A stretch of 64,000 bases of DNA, taken from NCBI GenBank assembly GCA_041394705.1, contig JAWKHS010000014.1, positions 62,001 through 126,000 of the forward strand, written 5' to 3'. Origin of the DNA: Vicinamibacterales bacterium (GTDB taxonomy: Bacteria > Acidobacteriota > Vicinamibacteria > Vicinamibacterales > UBA2999). The notes under the pieces were generated by a model, which made no database searches, had not been told where the DNA came from, and saw only the letters and a program-made list of their open reading frames with translations. Shown piece after piece: positions 28,316-36,491 of the stretch. The position numbers were made by a program, and so were the translations under genes. How positions within the stretch are numbered: the first letter of the stretch is position 1; each line of letters begins with the position of its first letter.

Positions 28316-28393
28316 GTATGACCTCCGAAGCCGCCCACCCAACGCCGGGCAGACAACGCCGAAGGGGCCGGCGCTTCCCATGAGCGGCGCCAA

Positions 28394-28423
28394 ATTGTCC
28401 GACTGCGGTCGAGCACGTGTCAA
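28394..28423 (-). promoter_or_regulatory. Sigma-70-type promoter of TonB receptor copy 2
   Basis: TTGACA (28423-28418) and GACAAT (28399-28394) with an 18-base spacer. The -35 and -10 hexamers are identical to those of copy 1, although the spacer and surrounding bases differ. Confidence 0.65.
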
Positions 28424-28450
28424 GAACTTGAACGGGCCGGCAACCCCCGG

Positions 28451-28465
28451 CAAATCAGTGATTTG
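28451..28465. promoter_or_regulatory. 15-base perfect palindrome, candidate regulator site
   Basis: CAAATCA-G-TGATTTG has perfect 7-base arms and lies about 28 bases upstream of the -35 of TonB receptor copy 2. An activator could bind there. No equivalent was seen before copy 1. Confidence 0.5.
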
Positions 28466-28625
28466 GATGTCCGGATCGAAGAAATTGACGCGCTGGCAGA
28501 CAGGCCCGAACGGCTGCCGCCGCCATGAGGGCAATCCAACGGTCCGGATCGGCCGGCCGGGTGGGAAAAGTCCCCGGGCCGGGCGCCGGGACGGACGTCC
28601 GACAGACCAGGCCAGGGTGACGAGC

Positions 28626-28631
28626 TACAAT
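28626..28631 (+). promoter_or_regulatory. -10 element of the FAD oxidoreductase gene
   Basis: TACAAT ends 8 bases before the ATG at 28640. There is no Shine-Dalgarno, so a leaderless transcript is likely. Confidence 0.5.
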
Positions 28632-28639
28632 CCGGCCAC

Positions 28640-30568
28640 ATGAGCACCAAGCGCGATCGCGAACTCGGCATGGACCGTCCGATCACCCGTCGGGACTTCA
28701 TCGGCGGAGTGGCGGTGGGCCTGGGCGGCGCCAGCCTGCTGTCGGGCTGTGGCCCCGGTGAGCCGCCCGTGCCGCCGGATCCCGGCATCGAGAAGGCGGC
28801 CGGCTACTATCCGCCGTCGCTCACCGGGATGCGGGGCAGCCACGACGGGTCCTTCGAGATCGCCCACCGCTTGAAGGACGGGCGGTTCGATCTCGCGGGC
28901 GCGATCGACCGGCGCGAGACCTACGACCTCGTCGTGGTCGGGGGCGGCATCAGCGGCCTCGCCGCCGCGCACTTCTTCAGGAAGAAGGCCGGCCCGAACG
29001 CCACGATCCTGGTGCTCGACAACCACGACGACTTCGGCGGCCACGCCAAGCGCAACGAGTACGTCCACGACGGCCGCACGTTCATCGGCTACGGCGGCAC
29101 CCAGTCCATCGACAGCCCGGCGCCCTATTCGGCCGTCGCCAAGGGCCTCATCAACGACCTGGGCATCGACGTGGGCCGCTACGAGCAGGTGCTCGACGCC
29201 AACCTGTACCGGTCGCTCGGCATGTCGGGAGGCACGTTCTTCGACGCGGAGACGTTCGGCGCGGATCGGCTGGTCGTCGGCACGTCGCGCAATCCCACGC
29301 GGGAGTTCCTCGCGCGGACGCCGCTGCCGCCCGCCATCCAGCGCCAGATCCTCCAGCTCACCACCGAGAAGCGGGACATCTTCCCGGGCCTGTCGTCGGC
29401 GGAGAAGAAGGCGAAGCTCGCGCGCATGAGCTACACCGACTTCGTCACGAAGGAGTGGAAGCTCGATCCGCGCGTGCTCGGCATCTACCAGACGCGGACC
29501 TGGGGCCTGTTCGGATTCGGCGTGGACGCGGTGCCCGCGCAGGACGCCTTCGGCCTGGGCCTGCCCGGATTCCAGGGCATGCACCTCGACGAGACCGCAG
29601 GGCCGGGCCAGAACTACGACTCGATCCGAAACCCCGCGGCCGAGGACTACTACTTCCATTTCCCCGACGGCAACGCGTCGGTCGCGCGCCTCATCGTCCG
29701 CGGCCTGATCCCGGCGGCCGTGCCGGGCTCGACCGCCGACGACATCGTCACCGCGAAGATCGACTACGCGAAGCTCGACGACGCGGGGTCTCCGGCCCGG
29801 ATCCGCCTGAACAGCACCGTCGTGAAGGTGGCCCACGACGGCCCCCCGGCAACGGCCCAGACCGTGTCGGTGCAGTACGCGCGGGGCGGGGCGATCTACA
29901 CGGTGCGGGCCAAGGCGTGCGTCCTGGCGTGCTGGCACCACGTGATCCCGCACATCTGCACCGACTTCCCCGAGGCACAGGTGACGGCCCTCCACTACGC
30001 GAAGAAAGTGCCGCTCGTCTACACGAACGTCTTCATCCGCAAGTGGACGGCGTTCCAGCAGCTGAAGGTGAACAGCGTCTCGGCGCCCGGCATGTGGCAC
30101 GCGTCGGCCAACCTGGACTTCCCGGTCAGCCTCGGCGCCTACAAGCACCAGACGTCGCCGGACGGGCCGATCGTCGTCCACATGACCAAGGCCGCGTGCA
30201 AGCCGGGGCTGCCGGGTCCCGCCCAGCACGTCGCCGGCCGCGCGGAGCTGCTCAGGACGTCGTTCGAGACGATCGAGCGGAGCATCCGCGATCAGCTCGG
30301 CCGCATCCTGGACGGCGGCGGGTTCGATCCGGCCGCCGACATCCTCGGCATCACCGTGAACCGCTGGCCGCACGGCTACGCCTACCAATACAATTCGCTC
30401 GCCGATCCGTTCTGGCTCGAGGGCGGCGAGCAGCCGTGCGCCGTGGCCAGGAGGCCGCTCGGCCGTATCGCCATCGCGAATTCGGACGCCGGGGCGTACG
30501 CCTACACCGACTGCGCGATCGACCACGGCGCCCGCGCCATCGACGAGCTCACGGCACGCGCGACCTAG
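28640..30568 (+). CDS. Tat-exported FAD-dependent oxidoreductase, spermidine dehydrogenase-like
   Basis: A 642-residue flavoprotein with a twin-arginine leader (TRRDFIGG) running into a lipobox-like LLSGC (Cys37). The Rossmann motif YDLVVVGGGISGLAAAHFF is near residue 95, and GGHAKRNEY follows. The region TGMRGSHDGSFEIAH before the FAD motif and the late NRWPHGYAYQYNS recall SpdH-type spermidine dehydrogenases, which cleave polyamines in the periplasm. The final GRIAIANSDAGAYAYTDCAIDHGARAI is the second FAD-binding segment of the amine oxidase fold. The assignment to polyamines is by overall similarity only; other amines or alcohols are possible. It is transcribed divergently from the TonB receptors. 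Confidence 0.75.
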   Translation: MSTKRDRELGMDRPITRRDFIGGVAVGLGGASLLSGCGPGEPPVPPDPGIEKAAGYYPPSLTGMRGSHDGSFEIAHRLKDGRFDLAGAIDRRETYDLVVVGGGISGLAAAHFFRKKAGPNATILVLDNHDDFGGHAKRNEYVHDGRTFIGYGGTQSIDSPAPYSAVAKGLINDLGIDVGRYEQVLDANLYRSLGMSGGTFFDAETFGADRLVVGTSRNPTREFLARTPLPPAIQRQILQLTTEKRDIFPGLSSAEKKAKLARMSYTDFVTKEWKLDPRVLGIYQTRTWGLFGFGVDAVPAQDAFGLGLPGFQGMHLDETAGPGQNYDSIRNPAAEDYYFHFPDGNASVARLIVRGLIPAAVPGSTADDIVTAKIDYAKLDDAGSPARIRLNSTVVKVAHDGPPATAQTVSVQYARGGAIYTVRAKACVLACWHHVIPHICTDFPEAQVTALHYAKKVPLVYTNVFIRKWTAFQQLKVNSVSAPGMWHASANLDFPVSLGAYKHQTSPDGPIVVHMTKAACKPGLPGPAQHVAGRAELLRTSFETIERSIRDQLGRILDGGGFDPAADILGITVNRWPHGYAYQYNSLADPFWLEGGEQPCAVARRPLGRIAIANSDAGAYAYTDCAIDHGARAIDELTARAT

Positions 30569-30592
30569 GCCCGGCCGCGGATCGCACCGGGC

Positions 30593-31345
<753 letters not shown>

Positions 31346-31357
31346 CGCCGGGCGCGC

Positions 31358-31726
31358 CTACACGGCGGCCGCCCGGCGCGGCTTGTGTTCGCAGGCGCCG
31401 GTATTGATGCAGGTGTCGGCCAGCCGGAGCCGTTCGACCGGAATGCCGCCGACCAGGTGCGACTCGACGATCTCGCCGACATCCGCCGCGGAGACGCCGC
31501 CATACCAGACCGCGTCCGGGTAGACGACCACGGTGGGGCCGTGCTCGCACTGGTCCAGGCAGCCGGCGCGGTTGGCGCGGACGCTGCGCTTCAGCCCGCG
31601 GTCGGCGATGGCCTGCTTGAAGCGCTTGTGCAGGGCCTCGCCGCCGGTCGGATCGCAGCAGCCGCGCGGATGCCCTTCCGCGCGCTGGTTGCCGCAGACG
31701 AACACGTGCCGCTCGAACGCCGGCAT
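31358..31726 (-). CDS. (2Fe-2S) thioredoxin-like ferredoxin
   Basis: A 122-residue protein with the ligands of a thioredoxin-fold 2Fe-2S ferredoxin: HVFVCGNQRAEGHPRGCC near the N-terminus and AGCLDQCEHGPTVVVYPD in the middle. The latter pattern (C-x3-C followed by GPTVVVYPD) is typical of Shethna/NuoE-like ferredoxins with unknown partners. A C-terminal extension has two more Cys (DTCINTGACEHK). The ATG shares one base with the stop of the upstream gene (TGATG). The redox partner is not evident in the window. Confidence 0.82.
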   Translation of the reverse strand: MPAFERHVFVCGNQRAEGHPRGCCDPTGGEALHKRFKQAIADRGLKRSVRANRAGCLDQCEHGPTVVVYPDAVWYGGVSAADVGEIVESHLVGGIPVERLRLADTCINTGACEHKPRRAAAV

Positions 31727-32235
31727 CAGCTCACCTCGGCCAGTTCCGGGCGATCCTGCAGCGCTCCCCAGGTCTCGGGATCCTGCCAGAGCAGGGTCCA
31801 GAAGTAGCGGCCGACATCGGCCTTCGGGAACGCCGCCGCGAGCTGATCGGCGGCCGCGGTCACGGCCGCCGGTTCCGGGGCCTTCGGTGTCTCCTCCTCG
31901 ATGAGCCCGTCCTTGTGGGCGATCCCGAGTGCGTCGAGGAAGGCGCCCATCATCGGACGCTGGAATTCCAGGTGATAGACGACGAGGAGCCGCGCCGCGA
32001 GCAGGTCGGACACCTGGGCGATGGAGGCCAGGTACTTCGCGCGCTTGTCGACGGGCAGCATCTGGACGCTCTTGGGCCGGAACTTGATCTGCCGGGCGAT
32101 GAGCGCGATGGCCTCGGCCTGTTCGAGCGCGGCGTTTTCGTCGTTCCAGAAGGCCGCGGCCGCGGCCGTGCGGCGATCGGCGGTCATCGAGCGCCACAGC
32201 TTGGCGGGACGGATCTCATCCTGGGTGGGCGGCAT
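31726..32235 (-). CDS. Conserved-looking hypothetical protein
   Basis: A 169-residue, mostly helical soluble protein without signal peptide, membrane helix or recognisable motif. It has a Lys/Arg-rich centre (RQIKFRPKSVQMLPVDKRAKYL), then LLVVYHLEFQRPMMGAFLDALGI, an acidic Pro-Ala linker, and a Trp-rich end (YFWTLLWQDPETWGAL). It is coupled by a 1-base overlap to the 2Fe-2S ferredoxin, so it may be a partner of that protein. I do not recognise the family. Confidence 0.6.
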   Translation of the reverse strand: MPPTQDEIRPAKLWRSMTADRRTAAAAAFWNDENAALEQAEAIALIARQIKFRPKSVQMLPVDKRAKYLASIAQVSDLLAARLLVVYHLEFQRPMMGAFLDALGIAHKDGLIEEETPKAPEPAAVTAAADQLAAAFPKADVGRYFWTLLWQDPETWGALQDRPELAEVS

Positions 32236-32243
32236 GGGCCCTC

Positions 32244-32249
32244 AGGATA
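32244..32249 (-). promoter_or_regulatory. -10 element of the ferredoxin operon
   Basis: TATCCT ends 8 bases before the ATG at 32235. GAGGG lies between it and the start, so both leaderless and leadered starts are possible. Confidence 0.4.
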
Positions 32250-32292
32250 GCAAAGACGTGGAGCGGACCGCGGGCGGGCCGGCCGGACCCAG

Positions 32293-33318
32293 CTAGGCCG
32301 CGAGCGCGACGCGGCGCAGGAGCGCCGTGTCGTCCAGCATGCGGCCGGCGCCCTTGACGACCGACGTCATGGGCTCGTCGGCGACCCGCACGGGCACGCC
32401 GGTCTCGGCGCGCAGGCGCTCGTCGAACCGCGTGAGCAGCGCCCCGCCGCCGGTGAGGACGATGCCGTCCTCGTAGATGTCGGCGGCGATCTCGGGCGGA
32501 ATGCTCTCGAGCGCCCCCTTCACGGCGCCGACGATCGCCTTCAGCGGCTCGGTGAGGGCCTCGCGGACCTCGTTCTCCCCGACGACGACGATCCGGGGCC
32601 GTCCCTCGCGCAGGCATCGGCCGCGGACCTCCATCTCGCGCACGGGCTCACCAGGGCACGCCGAGCCCAGGCGAATCTTCACGTCCTCGGCGGTCCGCTC
32701 GCCGACCAGGAGGCCGTGACGCCTCCGCAGGAACGCGATGATGGCGTCGTCCATGTGATTGCCGGCCACGCGGATTGCGCTCGAGAACACCATGCCGCCC
32801 AGTGAGATCACGGCGATGTCGGTGGTGCCGCCGCCGACGTCGACCACCATGCTGCCCGTGGCTTCGGTGATGGGGAGGCCGGCGCCGATCGCGGCCGCCA
32901 TCGGCTCGTCCACCAGGTGCACCTCCGACGCCTTCGCCCGGTAGCCGCTGTCGACGACGGCGCGCCGCTCCACCTGGGTGATGCCCGACGGGATGCCGAT
33001 CACGAGGCGCGTGCGGCGCCACGTGAGACTGCCCTGTGCCTTCTTGATGAGATGACTGAGGAGCCGCTCGGTCGCTTCGAAGTCGGCGATGACGCCTTCG
33101 CGCAGCGGCCTGACGGTGGTGATGTTCGCGGGCGTTCGCCCGAGCATCGCATGCGCGGCGTGTCCGACTGCCTCGGTGCGGTCGCTGTCGGTGTTGATGG
33201 CGACAATCGACGGCTCGTCCACGACCACACCGCGCCCGGGGGCGAAAACGACCGTGTTCGCCGTCCCGAGATCGACGGCGAAGTCACGAGCGGCGAAGGG
33301 CAGCAGACTCAACAACAT
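32293..33318 (-). CDS. mreB: Rod shape-determining protein MreB
   Basis: A 341-residue actin-like ATPase of the rod elongasome. It has phosphate-1 (AVDLGTANTVVF), EPSIVAIN, phosphate-2 (MVVDVGGGTTDIAVISLGGMV) and adenosine motif (GIVLTGGGALLTRFDERL). The length is typical. The ATG at 33318 places a short amphipathic or hydrophobic leader (LLSLLPFAA) before the fold, as in membrane-binding MreB. No mreC or mreD follows; the downstream gene is the unrelated ferredoxin operon, so this is a stand-alone copy. A TTGACA at 33428-33423 lies upstream, but I find no convincing -10. Confidence 0.88.
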   Translation of the reverse strand: MLLSLLPFAARDFAVDLGTANTVVFAPGRGVVVDEPSIVAINTDSDRTEAVGHAAHAMLGRTPANITTVRPLREGVIADFEATERLLSHLIKKAQGSLTWRRTRLVIGIPSGITQVERRAVVDSGYRAKASEVHLVDEPMAAAIGAGLPITEATGSMVVDVGGGTTDIAVISLGGMVFSSAIRVAGNHMDDAIIAFLRRRHGLLVGERTAEDVKIRLGSACPGEPVREMEVRGRCLREGRPRIVVVGENEVREALTEPLKAIVGAVKGALESIPPEIAADIYEDGIVLTGGGALLTRFDERLRAETGVPVRVADEPMTSVVKGAGRMLDDTALLRRVALAA

Positions 33319-33516
33319 AGGCCTGGAGGAGGGCTCGCGCGAAATGCTAGCCGCAATTGTGGCAAGGGATGTGCCGTCGGCGAACGATTTCGCCATTTTC
33401 AGTGACGAAGTGCGCAATCCTGTGTCAATCTTGCCAGGGGCTTTGCCCTCAGCCTGGCGAAAGACGGCGTACATACAGGTGATCCGACCGACAGACCGTC
33501 CGTCTTACCGGCAGTT

Positions 33517-33545
33517 TTGACCATTTGAGTCAACGGGCTGACACT
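33517..33545 (+). promoter_or_regulatory. Candidate promoter with inverted repeat before glutamate dehydrogenase
   Basis: TTGACC (33517-33522) and GACACT (33540-33545) are spaced by 17 bases. TTGAC and GTCAA (33517-33521, 33529-33533) form an inverted repeat with a 7-base centre over the -35, a possible repressor site. Confidence 0.4.
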
Positions 33546-33599
33546 TCCTTGCCCCCGAGGGCACCCGACCGAACGCCTCCACACACCGGAGTTGAACGC

Positions 33600-35018
33600 A
33601 TGGCCTCGACGAGCGAGTCCTTCTTCGATCAGGTGAGCCGCTACTTCAACGACGCGGCGCGTTTCACGGACTACCCAGAGGGTCTGCTGTCGCAGATCCG
33701 GTGCTGCAACAGCATCTACAGGTTCGACTTCCCGCTCCGGCGCGCGGATGGGCGCATCGAGGTGATTCACGGCTGGCGCGTCGAGCACAGCCATCACAAG
33801 CTGCCCACGAAGGGCGGCATCCGCTACGCCCCCGACGTCCACGAAGAGGAGGTCATGGCCCTGGCCGCGCTCATGACCTACAAATGCGCGATCGTCGACG
33901 TGCCGTACGGCGGCGCGAAGGGCGGCATCCGCATCGATCCGTCGCGGTACACCGTCGAGGAGCTCGAACGGGTGACGCGGCGCTACACCCACGAGCTCGC
34001 GAAGAAGGACTTCATCGGCCCAGGCATCGACGTGCCCGCGCCCGACTACGGCACGGGCGAACGCGAGATGGCGTGGATCGCCGACACGTACGCCGCCCTT
34101 CATCCCGGGCAGCTCGATGCGATCGGCTGCGTCACCGGCAAGCCCCTCGCGCAGGGAGGCGTGAGCGGACGCCGGGAGGCCACCGGCCGAGGCCTCTTCT
34201 ACGCGCTCCGCGAGGCGTGCTCACACGCCGAGGACATGCGGGCGCTGGGACTGTCGCCGGGCCTCGAGGGCAAGACGATCGTCGTGCAGGGACTCGGAAA
34301 CGTGGGCTACCACGCCGCGAAGTTCTGTCGCGAGGCCGGCGCCCTCATCGTGGGCATCGCCGAGCGCGAGGGTGCCATCGCGAACCCGAAGGGCCTCCAC
34401 GAGGACGAGGTCTTCCAACATCGGAAGAACGGCGGCTCGATCCTGACCTTCCCGGGCGCGACACCGCTGCCGGGCACGGCGGCGGCCCTGGAGATGGCGT
34501 GTGACGTGCTCATCCCCGCGGCGCTCGAGAACCAGTTCACGGCCGAGAACACCCCCCGCGTCCAGGCGAAGATCGTGCTCGAGGGCGCCAACGGCCCCAC
34601 CACGCCCGACGCCGACCCGATCTTCCGCCGGAAGGGCGTCCTGGTGATCCCCGACATCTACGCCAACGCCGGCGGCGTGACCGTCTCCTACTTCGAGTGG
34701 CTGAAGAACCTGTCCCACGTCCGCTTCGGGCGGCTGTCGAAGCGGCACGAAGAGGCCAACGAGCGCCAGATGCTCCGGGCCATCGAGCTCGCGACCGGCA
34801 CGGCGTTCAGCGAGGCGCAGCGCGCGGCCCTCGTCAAGGGCCCCGACGAACTGGACCTGGTCAATTCCGGTCTCGAGGAGACGATGGTGAACGCCTACAA
34901 CGGCCTGCGCGAGACGCGGCGGCGTCACCCCGACGTCCCGGACCTGCGGACGGCGGCCTTCCTGACCGCGATCCACAAGGTCGCCCGCAGCTACATGGAG
35001 CTCGGCATCTTCCCATAG
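33600..35018 (+). CDS. Glu/Leu/Phe/Val family dehydrogenase (glutamate dehydrogenase)
   Basis: A 472-residue amino-acid dehydrogenase interconverting glutamate and 2-oxoglutarate plus ammonia with NAD(P). Family motifs are LPTKGGIRYAP, the catalytic region CAIVDVPYGGAKGGI, PAPDYGTGEREMAWI, the NAD(P)-binding TIVVQGLGNVGYHAAKF, and EGANGPTTPDAD. IPDIYANAGGVTVSYFEW is typical of glutamate rather than leucine enzymes. The length suits the small hexameric class. The ATG at 33600 has GGAG 8 bases upstream. It is monocistronic and divergent from mreB. Confidence 0.88.
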   Translation: MASTSESFFDQVSRYFNDAARFTDYPEGLLSQIRCCNSIYRFDFPLRRADGRIEVIHGWRVEHSHHKLPTKGGIRYAPDVHEEEVMALAALMTYKCAIVDVPYGGAKGGIRIDPSRYTVEELERVTRRYTHELAKKDFIGPGIDVPAPDYGTGEREMAWIADTYAALHPGQLDAIGCVTGKPLAQGGVSGRREATGRGLFYALREACSHAEDMRALGLSPGLEGKTIVVQGLGNVGYHAAKFCREAGALIVGIAEREGAIANPKGLHEDEVFQHRKNGGSILTFPGATPLPGTAAALEMACDVLIPAALENQFTAENTPRVQAKIVLEGANGPTTPDADPIFRRKGVLVIPDIYANAGGVTVSYFEWLKNLSHVRFGRLSKRHEEANERQMLRAIELATGTAFSEAQRAALVKGPDELDLVNSGLEETMVNAYNGLRETRRRHPDVPDLRTAAFLTAIHKVARSYMELGIFP

Positions 35019-35149
35019 GCGGCCGGGCCGGGGGCCGCAACGGTCGACTAGACTGGAGGCGGGCGGGCCGGACAACCGGGCCGAGAGGCGGCTGTTCCCG
35101 GAAGTCGTGGCACGGTCGGCGTACGGCCCGCCGTGAAGGGAGGTCAGTC

Positions 35150-35938
35150 GTGGCCAGCGTCCGGATCGCCCTCGCCAACCTGCCCTACCCGCCCTCGCCC
35201 GAGGCCGCTGTCGCGTACGCCGAGGGCGCCGTCGCCGATGCCGGGCGCGCCGGCGCCGACCTGGTCTGCTTTCCCGAGGGCTTCGTCCCGGGGTACCGCA
35301 GTCCGGGCCGCACGGTCCCTCCACCGGACGGCGCCTTCCTGGAGCGCGCGTGGCGGCGCGTCGCCGAGGCGGCGCGGGCGGCCGAGATCACGGTGCTCCT
35401 GGGCTCCGAGCGCCTCGTGGCGGATCGGCCGCGCCTGACGACGATCGTCATCGGGCGCGACGGCACCGTGCTGGGCGTGCAGGACAAGACCCAGATCGAT
35501 CCGTCCGAGGAGCCCACCTACGGCGCCGGCGACGAGCGCAGCCTGTTCCAGTCCGGCGCCCTCACCTTCGGCGTGTCGATCTGCCACGAAGCCTGGCGCT
35601 ATCCGGAGACGGTGCGCTGGGCCGCCCGCCGGGGCGCGCAGGTCGTCTTCGTGCCGCACTTCCACGAGGCGGACGCGGGCAGCTACCGGCCCTCGACGTT
35701 CGCGGAGCCGGCGAACACCTTCCACGAGAAGGCCCTCCTCTGCCGGGCCGCCGAGAACACCTGCTGGGTCGCGGCCGTGAACTATGCCAGCGACGGGTCG
35801 CCGACCACGTCGGCCATCGTGCGGCCCGACGGGACCGTGCTGGCCTGGCAGCCGTACGGGGAGCCCGGCCTGCTCGTCGCCGACCTGGATCTGGCGCTGG
35901 CGACGGGCCGGCTGGCGCTCCGGTGCCGCGACTACTGA
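35150..35938 (+). CDS. Carbon-nitrogen hydrolase (nitrilase superfamily)
   Basis: A 262-residue amidase-type protein with the full Glu-Lys-Cys catalytic triad: Glu in LVCFPEGFVPGY, Lys in VQDKTQIDPSEEPTY and Cys in GVSICHEAWRYPE. A second Glu is seen in RPSTFAEPANTFHEKAL. Family members hydrolyse or condense carbon-nitrogen bonds of amides, carbamoyl compounds or nitriles. The exact substrate is not decidable. The start is GTG 35150, with GGAGG 6 bases upstream. Its 3' end overlaps the convergent YceI gene by 7 bases. Confidence 0.82.
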   Translation: MASVRIALANLPYPPSPEAAVAYAEGAVADAGRAGADLVCFPEGFVPGYRSPGRTVPPPDGAFLERAWRRVAEAARAAEITVLLGSERLVADRPRLTTIVIGRDGTVLGVQDKTQIDPSEEPTYGAGDERSLFQSGALTFGVSICHEAWRYPETVRWAARRGAQVVFVPHFHEADAGSYRPSTFAEPANTFHEKALLCRAAENTCWVAAVNYASDGSPTTSAIVRPDGTVLAWQPYGEPGLLVADLDLALATGRLALRCRDY

Positions 35939-36480
35939 CCCGGCACGACGCCGCGGAACTCGATCCGGATCTGCGGGCGCACGCGTAGCATTCCCAGCAT
36001 CACGACCGGCGGCTCGACGCCGTAGGCGGTCATGTCGAGGGACGTCGCGCCTTCGACCTCGACGCCGCCGGCGCCGGGCTTCAGCGTCAGAGGCACCGTC
36101 ACGGGCTTCGTGACGCCCAGGATCGTCATCGTCCCGGTCACGTCGACCGACGAGCCGGACGGGGCGTACTTCTCCAGGCGGAACACGATCTCCTTGAACG
36201 TGTCGGACTTCATCGCCTGGTGCATGTGCTCGGTCATCTCGTCGTTGGCGCACGTGATGTCCTTGTGCAGGACGGTCAACGTGGCCGCCTGGACGCCGCC
36301 GGGGAACCCGGGCGCCGCGGCGCCCGGCGCGCCTGGCGTGACGGCGACGGCGCCCTTCGCGGCGCACGACCAGCCGCGGATGGTCGAGGTGCCCGAGATC
36401 GTGAAGTCCACGGCCCCCTGCTGCGCCGCCGCTGGAGCCGCGGCGGCCGCGAGGACAGCGACGGCGAGGACGGCGCGCAT
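35932..36480 (-). CDS. YceI family periplasmic lipid-binding-type protein
   Basis: A 182-residue protein with a signal peptide (RAVLAVAVLAAAAAPAAAQ) and a YceI-like lipocalin fold: VDFTISGTSTIRGWSC, TVLHKDITCANDEMTEHMHQAMKS, FRLEKYAP, VTGTMTILGVTKPVTVPLTL, and DMTAYGVEPPVVMLGMLRVRPQIRIEFRG. YceI proteins bind isoprenoid or amphiphilic molecules such as quinones in the periplasm. It follows the exported FMN protein by 11 bases; an in-frame GTG at 36495 would overlap that gene's stop. I prefer the ATG at 36480 with GAGGG upstream. Its cluster with redox enzymes fits quinone carriage. Confidence 0.8.
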   Translation of the reverse strand: MRAVLAVAVLAAAAAPAAAQQGAVDFTISGTSTIRGWSCAAKGAVAVTPGAPGAAAPGFPGGVQAATLTVLHKDITCANDEMTEHMHQAMKSDTFKEIVFRLEKYAPSGSSVDVTGTMTILGVTKPVTVPLTLKPGAGGVEVEGATSLDMTAYGVEPPVVMLGMLRVRPQIRIEFRGVVPGQ

Positions 36481-36491
36481 CGCCACCGCCC

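Larger units (their letters stand above)
28316..28639. other. 324-base divergent intergenic region
   Basis: It lies between TonB receptor copy 2 (minus) and the FAD oxidoreductase (plus). It holds the receptor promoter (28394-28423), a perfect palindrome (28451-28465) and the -10 of the FAD gene (28626-28631). It is locally more AT-rich around 28390-28490. I see no coding sequence or RNA gene in it. Confidence 0.6.

Noticed and set aside
33400..33428. Promoter of mreB
   Set aside because: A perfect TTGACA is present at 33428-33423, but no acceptable -10 lies 16-18 bases downstream, so it is not listed as a feature.
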